Shown here piece after piece: positions 12,070 through 22,653 of a stretch of DNA of 42,500 bases. Source of the stretch: Hirudo medicinalis (taxonomy: Eukaryota; Annelida; Clitellata; Hirudinida; Hirudinidae); NCBI GenBank assembly GCA_011800805.1, contig MPNW01000455.1, positions 15,843 to 58,342 on the forward strand, given 5' to 3'. The translations under genes and the position numbers were made by a program. The notes under the pieces are model-generated. The model was not told the DNA's origin and did no database searches. It saw nothing but the letters and a program-made list of their open reading frames with translations. Each line of letters opens with the position of its first letter. Position 1 is the first letter of the stretch.

Positions 12070-12739
12070 TCAGGTCGTGTTTTTCCTCGGAGTGATGTTG
12101 GTAGGCTGCTTCCTGCTCCACAGGCAGGAAAGGATGGTGACACCGTCGATGGTGGAGGAGAGGTGCTTCGTTGAGGTGACCTCGGAGAAGTTCTTGGAGC
12201 CCGAGTTGTACCTGCAAACGAGCGAATGAATGGACAGGACTGAACTGAACTGGCTAGAATTTAGGTGAGATGGAAATTAACATTAACACACTAACTTATT
12301 AATTCTTCTTATCGTTATCATTACCATTATCCTTTTCATGAATTTGTATCCAAAGCCAAATTTCCGTATCATTATCACCATACCACCATCATCATCCATT
12401 CCATAGGGGCAACGCCACCAACTTGAAGAACTTCTCCATCATCTTGTCGGAAAGCTGCCTTGGACCCACCCCTTGGATCTTGAGGACCTCCTGTTTGTCG
12501 GGGTTGAACGAGTACAGGCCCCTGTACTGTAGGCCTGCATCTCGGAAGAGGACCACAAAGTGCTTAGACTCACTCCTGCTGATCTCCTGTGCAAGGAGAG
12601 GAATGGACAAGAGGTAATAACCACCAGAGTTGAAAGTCATCGACATCATCTATTGTCATCGTCATCATTACCATCACCCTCATAAGAATAATAAAAGTAA
12701 TCTTTGAGTGGTGCCAAATGTTTTGCCTCATTCAACATG

Positions 12740-12777
<38 letters not shown>

Positions 12778-13680
12778 TGTTGTCATCACAACTGTCATTC
12801 GTTTAATAACAATATCCTAGCAAATAATAACAACCTAAAAATATTAATAACCTAATAATAATATATTAATTATTAAAGTATTCGTTTATTATTATTGTTG
12901 CTATTATTGTTGTTGTAATTATTATCATCATCATCATCAGCATTACTATTATTATTACTATTATTGTTTTTATTATTATTATTATTATTGTTATCATTAT
13001 TATTACCTCAAGAACCTTGCCCTTCAAGTCCTGATTGACGACTCCAGCAAGGCAACAGTCCTTGACGGCATTGATGACGATGTTCCTGTTCGACTTCTGG
13101 TTCGGCTTCACGAACAGCTTCAAGCCTTTGGAGGGGTCAAAAGGTCGAATATCGACCGATAAAAGTTCATTAGGTTCGTGGGGTCCATCGTTAACCTCCA
13201 CAAATTCGTTTTTATCGGCAGACGATTAAAGAGAATTAATAACAAAGTGTGATAATCGAGGTGCTCGATAATAATTGAGAGGTGTAATTGGAGGTCTGTA
13301 ATAATTATTAGACGATGTCATTTGGGTTCGATGACTTTCTTTGAAACTGTCGTCTTCTTCTTCTTCATCATCGTCGCCAAAATTATTTTTTATATAATTC
13401 CTAAACGTTTTATTAATTTTTTAAATTAATTTATTTATTAATTTTTAAAATATCGTCAATTGTTTTTCAAGTTTTATTCGTCATTTGAGCCGACGACGAA
13501 CAATCCGAGGGCACCTACCCGAGCCGTCTTCGACCTTCTCCCCTTCACTGCCACAACTGAGGAATCGAGACAGCTTCTCTGGAATGACATAATTCATAAT
13601 AATGATAATAATAATAATAATAATAATAGTTAATTCATAATGCACCATTTGCATAGCGTCAGAGGCACCTAAATAATTCA

Positions 13681-13722
<42 letters not shown>

Positions 13723-14008
13723 CAGTTATTATTCAATATATTCAGCATGCAGGTTGACCAAATGGGTTGTGTTCCTGCATGCGGTCGTAATAGCAACAGT
13801 CGTAATGTGTCGTGTTCGAAACCCAGCCTGCACCGCCAGGGAGCACCATCGGGTAGGGGCGCCATATAAATGGTAGTCGGTTATAAAAGTGCCTTCACAT
13901 CCCATTCGGATACAAAAGGCACTCAAAAGACTGGCTAAATACAAATACAAAAAACAGCACAGTAACATAATTCATAATAACATTCAATTATTATCCAACA
14001 GCATAATA

Positions 14009-14045
<37 letters not shown>

Positions 14046-17000
14046 CAACAACAATAACAACACAATAACAATAATAATAATTACAGAATTAAAACACAAA
14101 ATTGTAAACTTAAAAACACTAGGGGTTCAAAACACCACCCAGCTTTGATGAGTCACTGGAGCCCCTATGCAAGGATAAATCTATTCATAGCACCTCCTAT
14201 TTCTCAACTATTACTACAAAACCCTTCAATACAATTAACCTAGTTTAATGTAGTCATCTTTTATACATAATCATCTTGTCCTTGACATTCATATTCCAAA
14301 GAACAAATTCATAAGCGATCAATGATCTGAGAATTAACTCCGGCAAGACCTTGGCCAGGCTTTTTTCCGTCCGGAAAACCTCTGGGATCCGGGCTCGAGG
14401 GCATCTTGGGCTCCTGGCCCGTCGGGGGCTGTTTCGCTGCCGTGACGATGAGGGAGCAGTCGTCTGCGTGGCAAAAAAATGTCTGAAACCGTGCGGCGGA
14501 ATAGAAATTAATTTAGAATTAAATAAGAATTAATTAGAATTAATTTAGAATTAATCAAAGTAAAGAATTCGAAGAAAATAATGAGAGCGAAAAAAGAAAG
14601 AACGAAGACGCAAAGGACCCGCAAAGGTATTTCGACCGACCCGAAAAGTCGGAGTTGACCTCCCTGGGAGACGACCCGATGACCAGCTGGCTCCGAGGCC
14701 TTTGCTTCTTGTTGACGAGCGAGGGGGGTTTCAGCCTGCTCGACGACTTGGCAGAGGCGGCCGAGTGCAGAGGGTTGCTGACGGCAAACTGCTTGACGCT
14801 GTCATCGTCCGAGTTGGTCTCACTCATTTCGGACTTTCGCTGGAGATACTTCTGGAAGATGAGGTCGCGTCGTTGCTTCTCTTCGAACTTTTTCTTCTGG
14901 GCCTTTTCCTCTTTCAGTCTGGTTAGTTTCGGTATCAGTTTCATATTCACGAGTTATTTATATCGACGTGCAGTTAGCCCAAAACGGTTGCAATCAAAAT
15001 GTACTAATCGATCACCAAATCAACCAACCTCTGTTGCTCCTTCTTCTTCTGCTGATCCCTGCTTATGATATTCTTCTTGGCAGCCAGCTCCTCTTTCCTC
15101 CTCTGGTGCAGTTCTGCCAGTTTGTTCTTCTTCTTTTCCACCTCTGCCGAGATGGACTGGAGAGGGAAGAAAATGTTCGAAAGTCATTTCTTTTTTTACT
15201 AATTTTGTTAGCAATTAACTCAATCAGTTGATTGATTGATTGATTTCAACTCGTTGTTCTTAAACAAAAAGTACTCTTCAAATGCTTTATTAGTTGTCCA
15301 TCATTAACAACATCTGTGTAAATACTTATCATCATCACTATTCTCATCATCACCATCAAAAGCAACTCACTGGATCAAAGTTACTGTCTTCGATGACGAA
15401 TCCCAAGGAACTGGTTTCCACTTTCTCATCGTCTGACTTCACCTGGAGGTTGATCGACATGCTCTCAGGCTCAGCAGTTTTGTGAAGGTCCTCCGACTTT
15501 TCTGAAGAAACTTTAGTCAATGCTGCTGGAGTAGGCTGCTGGGACAATGCAGCTGGTGTGGCGGTATTGGAAGCTTCCTTTGCCACTCTGCTTCTTCTCT
15601 GACCAATCTCTGGCTTCGGTCTTTTGGCAGCCTCGAGGTTCACGACAAAAAACTCAGGTTGTTGAATTGATTTCAACTGCTCTTCCTCTCCGTCGGATTC
15701 ACTCAGCTCCGTAGCGGTTTCGTCGGCTGCTCGTTCCAGGTCACCCCCGCACGGAAAGGCAGCGGTGGACGGAGCAGAGTCGTCCATAGGATCCGGAACA
15801 AAGAAAGCCAGTGATGCCCTTCGAGACTGGTGATCCTCGTTTCCGGAAAACGAAGGATTCCTGGCGATCCGAGGCTCAAAGTAGGCAGCTTCCTGGTCGA
15901 GCGAAGACCGAGGATCGAAAGAAGAAACTCGAGATGCGGAAAAGTAATCTGACACCACGCTGCTCGGCCTGGCAAGTCTGTGCTCCCCGCCACTTCTGGG
16001 AGTGGTGTAGGAGGAACGACTGGCCGAAAGAGAATCCCTTCTCGGGGGCTCGTGGCGCCTGGAAGCCGACCTGAAGTCTGGAATTCCGCCAAGACTGAGG
16101 TCCCTCTTTAGCTGGCCGTCCCTTGTCCTGTAATCTAGGTTCCGCACCAACTGGCGACTCCTCAGACTGTAATGGGGCTGAACTGGGAAGGGATGAAAAT
16201 ACGGATTCATGGCGTACGGATAGTATGGCGGCGGATGAAAAGGATGTAGGAATGGATAAGGACTGACTGAGGGAATGACAGCTGGATGAGCAAAGGGAAT
16301 GTTTCCATGTTGGTTCAGTAGTTGTTCCTCCAAGTCATCCTGATAAGCACGATTACCCAGATATTCTCTCTCAAAAGCCTCTTCGTGACCCATCCTCGGA
16401 TAACTTCTGCTTTCCGAGTACCTCCGGAAAGCGGAATTCCTAGCAGAAGCATTGCTCTTCCCAGACTCTCCGGCAAAACCTTGACTTGAACCCGCTCCTC
16501 TCCTGACATTTTCCTCAACACTTCTAGCAGGCATTGGAGGATCTTGCCTGGAAGAAGCCTGGCCCTGATTGGGGGCCATGTGAGCGGTCGGAGCAGAAGC
16601 GGAATGACTGGGAGAATCGCCGAGCGAAACGAGGTTCTTTATGTGATCTTGCTGCAGTGAGAGTCTCATAATCTCTCCCTGAAGTTCTGACAGGCTCGAA
16701 TTCAGTCGGTCTAGAGACAGTCCGTAATTTGGATCGATGCCGCGCGTATTCTCGGCATTTTTGGCCTTGCTGGATGCTTCTTTGAAGGACGAGGTTTTCT
16801 TCCGATCCAAAGTCGACCTTCCCGGCTGATTGCCACCAGCTTCCCGTGCGGATTTCTGCTTCTTCAAAAAGTTCCTGTCGAGCGTTCCACCGGCTAGCTG
16901 AGAGTCCATCGATTCTTCGTTCGCAAACAACTTTTCCATTGCTACAGCAGAATCCTGCCTGTAATATCCAGACGACTGTGCTTTGCTGCCATCTTTGCCG

Positions 17001-17653
17001 TTCCACAGCGACTTTGTCCTGTCGTCGGGCGACAAGTGGAATTCGCCTTCAGCCTCTGCTCCGAATAGAGCCGAATAGGCCTCTTTGCTTATGGCCTGCC
17101 TCTGTTGACACCACTGTTGTTCCTGCCTCCTCTTTTCCATCTCCATTTTGCGACGTCTCTCTTCCAACTTCTTCCGAACGTTTGCCAAGTCGCCGTCACC
17201 AGCAGCCTCTTTGGTTGACTTCGTGAGGGTTTGGAACTGTTTTTCTGGCTTTAATTTTGTAGGTTTTGTCTCAATGTCTCTTTCTAATGCCTGGAAATGT
17301 TTGTCCAAATTGTTGTTCATTTTAGAAGCATCGACACTGTCTGAGACAGGTTTAATTACCACAGAACTGCATTTTAACTTGGATTGATTTAGGTTTCCAT
17401 CTAAATTTATTGAGTTCCTGTTGTTCACTTCATCAGATAATTTAGCAGCAGTAGCAGCATTGTCCAAAGGCCTAACATGCTGACTATCAAGATCTGGAAA
17501 AGAAAAAGCAGACGTGTCCGAAAGGAAAGCACTCTCGCCCGACGGCGTCAAATATTCTTCCGGAGTTGATGCTTCACTAGAATTATTCGACTCCTTCTCG
17601 TTCATATTTTTTAAAACAAGATTGCATGGTTTAATGGCCATAACAAGCGACAT
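12070..17653 (-). CDS. CAMSAP/Patronin microtubule minus-end binding protein, seven exons, no CH domain seen
   Basis: Calmodulin-regulated spectrin-associated protein; the family binds and stabilises microtubule minus ends. Exons in minus order: 17653-15371, 15156-15029, 14918-14641, 14463-14350, 13125-13007, 12586-12423, 12211-12070. Phases agree, giving about 1075 residues. Features in order: coiled coil (KKLEERRRKMEMEKRR, about 160-200); a conserved helix (SLSELQGEIMRLSLQQ, about 315-340); a Tyr/Pro-rich stretch (HPFHPPPYYPY); basic coiled coils across exons 2 and 3 (RKEELAAKK, QRRDLIFQKYLQRK); and the C-terminal CKK domain (LKLFVKP..KSN...CCLAG...HFVVLFRD, then YNSGSKNF and TIDGVTI). The usual N-terminal CH domain is not found: the big exon opens at an ATG at 17653 only 640 bases from the divergent RagC/D start. 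Either the protein is short or more 5' exons lie beyond that gene. The exon at 14350-14463 is the least certain. Confidence 0.9.
12730..13005. repeat. ATC and ATT microsatellites in CAMSAP introns
   Basis: Pure ATC run at about 12738-12778, then ATT/ATC-rich sequence from 12885 to the donor of the CKK exon at 13006. The CAMSAP intron donor (gtaataataat on the minus strand) grades straight into the repeat. Confidence 0.85.
13595..13730. repeat. (AAT)n microsatellites
   Basis: Two AAT runs at about 13597-13632 and 13679-13722. Confidence 0.9.
13745..13965 (+). mobile_element. tRNA-derived SINE, best-preserved copy
   Basis: A-box-like ACCAAATGGGTTG near 13757, B-box GTTCGAAACCC at 13814-13824, then CAGCCTGCACCGCCAG, GGCGCCATATAAATGG and a tail ACTCAAAAGACTGGCTAA followed by ACAAATACAAA. 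The same blocks recur at 19.4 kb (plus) and 42.2-42.4 kb (minus). The A-to-B spacing is near that of tRNA genes. Sits in a CAMSAP intron, antisense to the gene. Confidence 0.75.
14005..14085. repeat. (AAT)n/(AAC)n microsatellite
   Basis: AAT triplets merging into AACAAC and AATAAC variants. Confidence 0.9.
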
Positions 17654-18294
17654 CAAACCATAGTCATAGTCATCAAATGCATATCGCCTTTACAACATTG
17701 CCATTTAAATCGTGCTACGAGATTCTGAAATGACCAGAAATAATTTTAATTAGCGATTTCATTGGATTTCGAGCAAATGAATCATTGACCGAACCATCGG
17801 TTAAAAATAAACATTGAGCATGTCAAGAATTAGGCAACAAAAACGTTGTCTGGAAAGCAACTCACAAATGGAGAGCGGTTAACAGTCACAAACTAACTCC
17901 CCTTTTTCCGGTAGACAGTTCGTGAAGTTTACAGATCGAAAAACCAAGATGTACTCCATCCAGCTATTTCTATTTGGACCACCTGGCGAATGATTCTATC
18001 ACAATTCTATTCACTAACCCACAATTCTTAATATCGCTTCGCGGTAAATTGGAATTTTTTTACATCTGCTCATAGATTTCAATTTTTTTTTTACTTAAAA
18101 ATTGTTCCTTTATCACTTAATAAGGACATAAGCTTCTCAGTGTCACGTGCGGCCTTAAAGTTTCGACAAAGCTTCTGTCGGGTAGCCGTAAACAGACTTT
18201 GCATAAAAGTGATTTTCTTCCTCGGCTCGTACAAGGGAGGTTTTTAAAGCGATTCTCTGAAAGCCTTGTCTGAACTGCGTGAAAAGCAAGGGTC
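17654..18294. promoter_or_regulatory. Head-to-head upstream region of CAMSAP (-) and RagC/D (+)
   Basis: 641 bases between the first CAMSAP ATG found and the RagC/D ATG. No exon with CH-domain character is visible on the minus strand. A shared promoter is the simple reading, provided CAMSAP truly starts at 17653. An in-frame stop lies about 40 bases upstream of that ATG with only a poor intervening acceptor (GTAAAG). Confidence 0.4.
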
Positions 18295-21200
18295 ATGTCT
18301 AACAACTACCTGGCGGCCGATGGGGTTTACAACGGACCGGATTCCAACAGCTCCGAGGCCAGTGAAAACTTTTCCTCGGAAGCGCCACCTCGTCTTCTTC
18401 TGATGGGTCTCAGACGTAGTGGGAAATCTTCCATACAAAAGGTCGTCTTCCACAAAATGGCTCCAAGTGACACCCTGTACCTTGAGAGTACCAACCAAAT
18501 AGTCAAAGAAGGTAAGAAGTTGAATTTATTATTTGGAGTTTGTTTTGTCTAAAGTTTAACTGTTGGTGTTGAAAATGAAAGGGCCTTACAGATTTAACAT
18601 TTAATTTAGTTTAGTGAATTAAAGTGGATTGTGATGGCATCCTGTTGTAGTGTTTTGAATGCAAAAATATAGCAATTTAAAAGTGGATGAGAAGTTAAAT
18701 TTTGGTTTTAACAGAATGTCGATTTTAATTTAGCTGAAATTTGGTTGGCATATGGCAAGAGCTTAGAGGAATGTGATACTGTTTGCAAACGGAATATATT
18801 AATAAATTTGAATATTTAACAATCCCATCGTATGTCATCATCAAGTGTGAAACCATGATTTGCATCAGCCTTGTGACCCCTCCATTGAGAGCATTAATAA
18901 TTAATGAGGGTGGTTATTAATATTCATGGTAATTTATTATGACATTATACTAGATAATATTACAATGTAATTTTCTTTATGTCCTTAGTAGAGTAGTGGA
19001 GATTATTTGCCTTAAATTTCTATAAAATTGGCATTTTTCTTCAGTTTATCTTTTCATTATCTCTGGTTCTCTTCATCGTCAAGTAGTCAATTAATAGACA
19101 ACAAAGGATGATAACCTTTAATAATTCAACATTATAACAATAATAAATTGCTTTAAAACATTTCTATTCCAGATATTTCAACTGGCTCTTTCATCCAGTT
19201 CCAGATCTGGGACTGCCCAGGACAGAACGACTATTCTGAGTCGACGATGTACGACCTGAGCGTCATCTTCGGCTCCAAGGGCGCCGTCATTTTCGTCATT
19301 GATGCTCAGGTAAGGCGGCTTAGGGATATGACGAAGGCATTGAGTAGGGAGTTCAAAAATTTTGACATGGCTCAGAACTTGGTCGGTATGAGTTCTTGCG
19401 TGCGACAGTAAAATTATGACATTAAGATGTGGTAAAAGCCATGGTCATTGTTACATTCGTGTTCATAACCCAGCCTGCACCGCCAGTGCAGCCATTATAG
19501 TGCTTTACACATTATGCTATGCGAAAAAAGGTTCATTCAAAAGGTTAGCTTAATGCAAATGCAAACGACCCATTGACCTCCCAGGACGACTACAACGAGG
19601 CCGTGACGGTGCTGAGCAAGGTGTTCAACACGGCATACAACATCAACAGAGAGCTAAAGTTTGAAGTCTTCATCCACAAGATGGATGGCATACAGGAAGA
19701 TCAAAAGATTGACTTGCACAGGGACATCCTTTACAGGGCCACAGAAGAGCTCAAGGAGAACGGCATAGGAAATTTACACCTGAGGTTTGTAGACAGGGGG
19801 ATTGTATTTGTGTTTGTGTGTTTTTTGTTTTGTATCATAATGTGTTAGTATCTTAATGTGTTTTGTACCTTAATGTGTTAGTATCTTAATGTGTCGATTC
19901 GTTGCTGCCGCTGTTGTTTACGTGTGTCTGGTAATTGTGTTGTTAATTGCATGGTATCACTGTTTTGTAGTTGTCGTTGGTATGTTGTCATTTTTTTGGT
20001 ATGATGAATCAGTTTTGTATTTTGTGTTGTAGCTACTAATATTGTCTTATAACTATTATGTAAATACTGTTCCTTAACTGTTCCGTATGCACTATTTCAC
20101 ACGTGTAAGATATGTCGACGATTTTCATTGCCGCTGATAAACACGCTCTGCAATATCGTCGAATGACCGGATTTGCTATGAGGCTGCTTATTATTGTTTT
20201 TGTTATTATTACTACTACTACTATTATTATTATTATTATTGTTACTACTACTTCTACTACTACTACTACTACTATTATTATTGTTATTATTATTATTGTT
20301 GTTGTTGTTGTTGTTGTCTTTAATCCTTTAATTGTGCTCGTAATTGTTTTGTTTCTCTTCAAGCGTGTACCTCACGAGCATCTACGACCACACGATATTC
20401 GAGGCTTTCAGCAAAGTGGTGCAGAAGTTGATCAAACCACTCCCGGTCCTCGAGAACTTCCTGACCATGTTTGCCACGGTGAGTCCAGAGACTGTGACTT
20501 TGTTGAAGGTTCGAGCGCATGAGTCACTAAGGAATTTTGCTTAGTGGGATTTGATTCGAGTTTTAATTCAGATCTAGTGATATAATATTTACACTAATAG
20601 TATATATATTATTAGTAGTAGTAGTAGTATGTATTAGTATATACTGTTAGTATATATATATATTATAGTAGTAGTATATTAGTATATATATATATATATT
20701 ATTGATGTATATATATTATAACAGTAATATTACTGCTAATGCACAAATTAAATCCTCACTTATGAAGATAATAGTTTGTTATTAAGTCACCGTCATCGAT
20801 AACACTAAATATTCATAATTTATGAATCCTTCGCTGCCTCCATTCTCGTCCGCAGAATTCAGGGGTCGAGAAAGCCTTCCTGTTCGACATTGTGAGCAAA
20901 ATATACATCGCCACCGACATAAATCCCGTCGAAATGGACTCGTACGAGTTGTGCTGTGACATGATCGACGCTGCTCTTGACATCTCATGTATTTACGGGT
21001 GAGATAACCACTTTTGTAGCTACGTCATGTGTGTGTGTGTGTGTGTGTGCATCTATTCAACCAATCCATCTGCCTATTTATAATGGATAGGTGATATCTA
21101 TATTATTTGGGTCTTTGGCCCAAATTGAGATTTGAATTAAATTATTATTGTTATTATTATTATTATTTGTTTAGATGCTTTTGAATACTTTGATGTTAAC

Positions 21201-21983
21201 TGTTAAGATTGTAAGGATGTTTTATTCGGTTTATAATATTTAATATTTGTTTTTTTTTACTTGTTACTAGTATTTCAGCCTTCAACTTTCAGTAACAGCA
21301 CGATGTAATTTGTGGGACAAATGGCTTTATTGTTACTGTAACTTGAGTTACATTTTACTTTGGATTAGGTTAACAAATTCAGTGCTCGAGTGCAGTATTT
21401 GCATTTTTTGTTTGTTTTACCGACGAATAGCGAGAGTGCCGAAGACATGGAGAACAGCGGATTCGATCACGAGTCCGGAGCTCTGATCAGACTCAGCACG
21501 CAGTCCGTCCTCTACCTGAGGGAGGTGAACAGGCACCTGGCTCTCGTCTGCATCATCAACGAAACGAACTTTCAAAAGAGAGGTTGCGTGCTTTCCGTTA
21601 ACTTTTATTAACTAAATTAGGCAGTATGAATATTTTCTCAATGTCATTTAAGAGGTGTGAATGAAAATACGGGCATCCGAACGTTTGGCAGTTCAATCTG
21701 CAGTTCGGCGAGCAGCGTGTTCAGAATTCACAAGTCAATCTTAATAAACAAAGTTTAGGTCTCTTAAGATCATTTTAAACTTAATCTTTAAATTAGCATT
21801 AGACCGAATATATCTCTTTTAAATCCACAAACACGGTGCGCTCGAAAATCAGGAACGATTGACTACAACTTTGGCGTCCTACGCAAGAAGCTCAACGAGA
21901 TACTCGCTTCCGCTCAGAAGGAACAGACATCCAACCAAGCCACAACGTCGATCAGCGATAACTCCACCTCTTCCAATCACTGA
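18295..21983 (+). CDS. RRAGC: Ras-related GTP-binding protein C/D (Rag GTPase, seven exons)
   Basis: Rag GTPase of the RagC/D type; it pairs with RagA/B on lysosomes to recruit mTORC1 in response to amino acids. Exons 18295-18511, 19173-19309, 19585-19784, 20364-20478, 20856-20998, 21431-21582, 21853-21983; phases agree, 364 residues. G1 loop is [12 protein letters not shown] (about 41-52). The switch II/G3 region is WDCPGQNDY (usual WDFPGQ). G4-like motif is HKMDG. The Rag C-terminal roadblock-type half follows: [51 protein letters not shown] and [10 protein letters not shown]. The Ser/Thr-rich tail after [10 protein letters not shown] is not conserved. Introns carry a SINE and ATT/ACT microsatellites. 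Confidence is high; C versus D cannot be separated, as invertebrates usually have one gene. Confidence 0.95.
19385..19568 (+). mobile_element. tRNA-derived SINE in RagC/D intron 2
   Basis: Diverged copy: B-box-like GTTCATAACCC at 19461-19471, then CAGCCTGCACCGCCAG identical to the 13.8-kb copy, and the same tail (ATTCAAAAGGTTAGCTTAA then TGCAAATGCAAA). It ends 16 bases before the exon at 19585. Confidence 0.65.
20208..20320. repeat. ATT/ACT/GTT compound microsatellite in RagC/D intron 3
   Basis: Blocks of ACT, ATT, ACT, ATT and GTT triplets in turn. Confidence 0.9.
20590..20725. repeat. TA-rich / AGT-triplet repeat in RagC/D intron 4
   Basis: Alternating TATATA and AGTAGT blocks. A (GT)n run follows in intron 5 at about 21030-21048. 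Confidence 0.85.
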
Positions 21984-22623
21984 TGGGTTGCCCAGGCCGT
22001 CGTGGAGTTCGGACGACCCCCGTGAATGCCTGCTAAAAGCCTAAGACTGAAGACCGAAAGAGAAACTTACAGCCTTCCGATTTTAGCACGTTTACCTCCT
22101 AACAGTTGCGAACCAAAATTTGAATCCTGATTCTTGATCGTTGTTTTTTAGTTTTTTTTTTTTCGTATTTCTCTTTTAACAGCTTTGAAATCTCGATGTG
22201 GTTACAAGAACGACTTGCCTTCCTCGTGCGTAGCTTGACGATCTGACTTTTATTGGCGTTTGTTGCTGGCTTCTTCAGTTCCTCTGCCACGACGTTATTG
22301 ATCTTCGGCGATTGGTAAAAATGTAAAGGAGGAATAAATGATTTGTCCCTAACGTATGAAATAGCAGTCTCACGAATTACCCCAATGTATGGGGCACCCA
22401 AATCACAGTTGGTTCAGAACTACTTGGAGTATTGAAACAACCACATTAAAATTATTAAAAAAAATATATTAAAAAACAATAGTCATACTGCAGTTACCAC
22501 GGTACACATTGTCGCAACCCGCAATTTCCGATGTACCAATATGTCCACTTTCAAATCCACCCATGCCAGCATAACTTTCCCTATCATTACACATTAGACT
22601 CATCCAAATTCTGCAAGGGTATT
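21984..22623. other. 3' flanks of RagC/D and RPL19 (convergent)
   Basis: Holds the RagC/D 3' UTR, with an AATAAA at 22333-22338, and the RPL19 3' flank. No further gene seen. Confidence 0.5.
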
Positions 22624-22653
22624 TTTATTGAGTCAAGAAATGTCATTAAGAGC

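Noticed and set aside
12423..12649. CAMSAP CKK exon reading on into LVALPLWNG
   Set aside because: The family reads FFK followed by YNSGSKNF, so the exon ends at 12423 with donor gttggtg and the extra residues are intronic.
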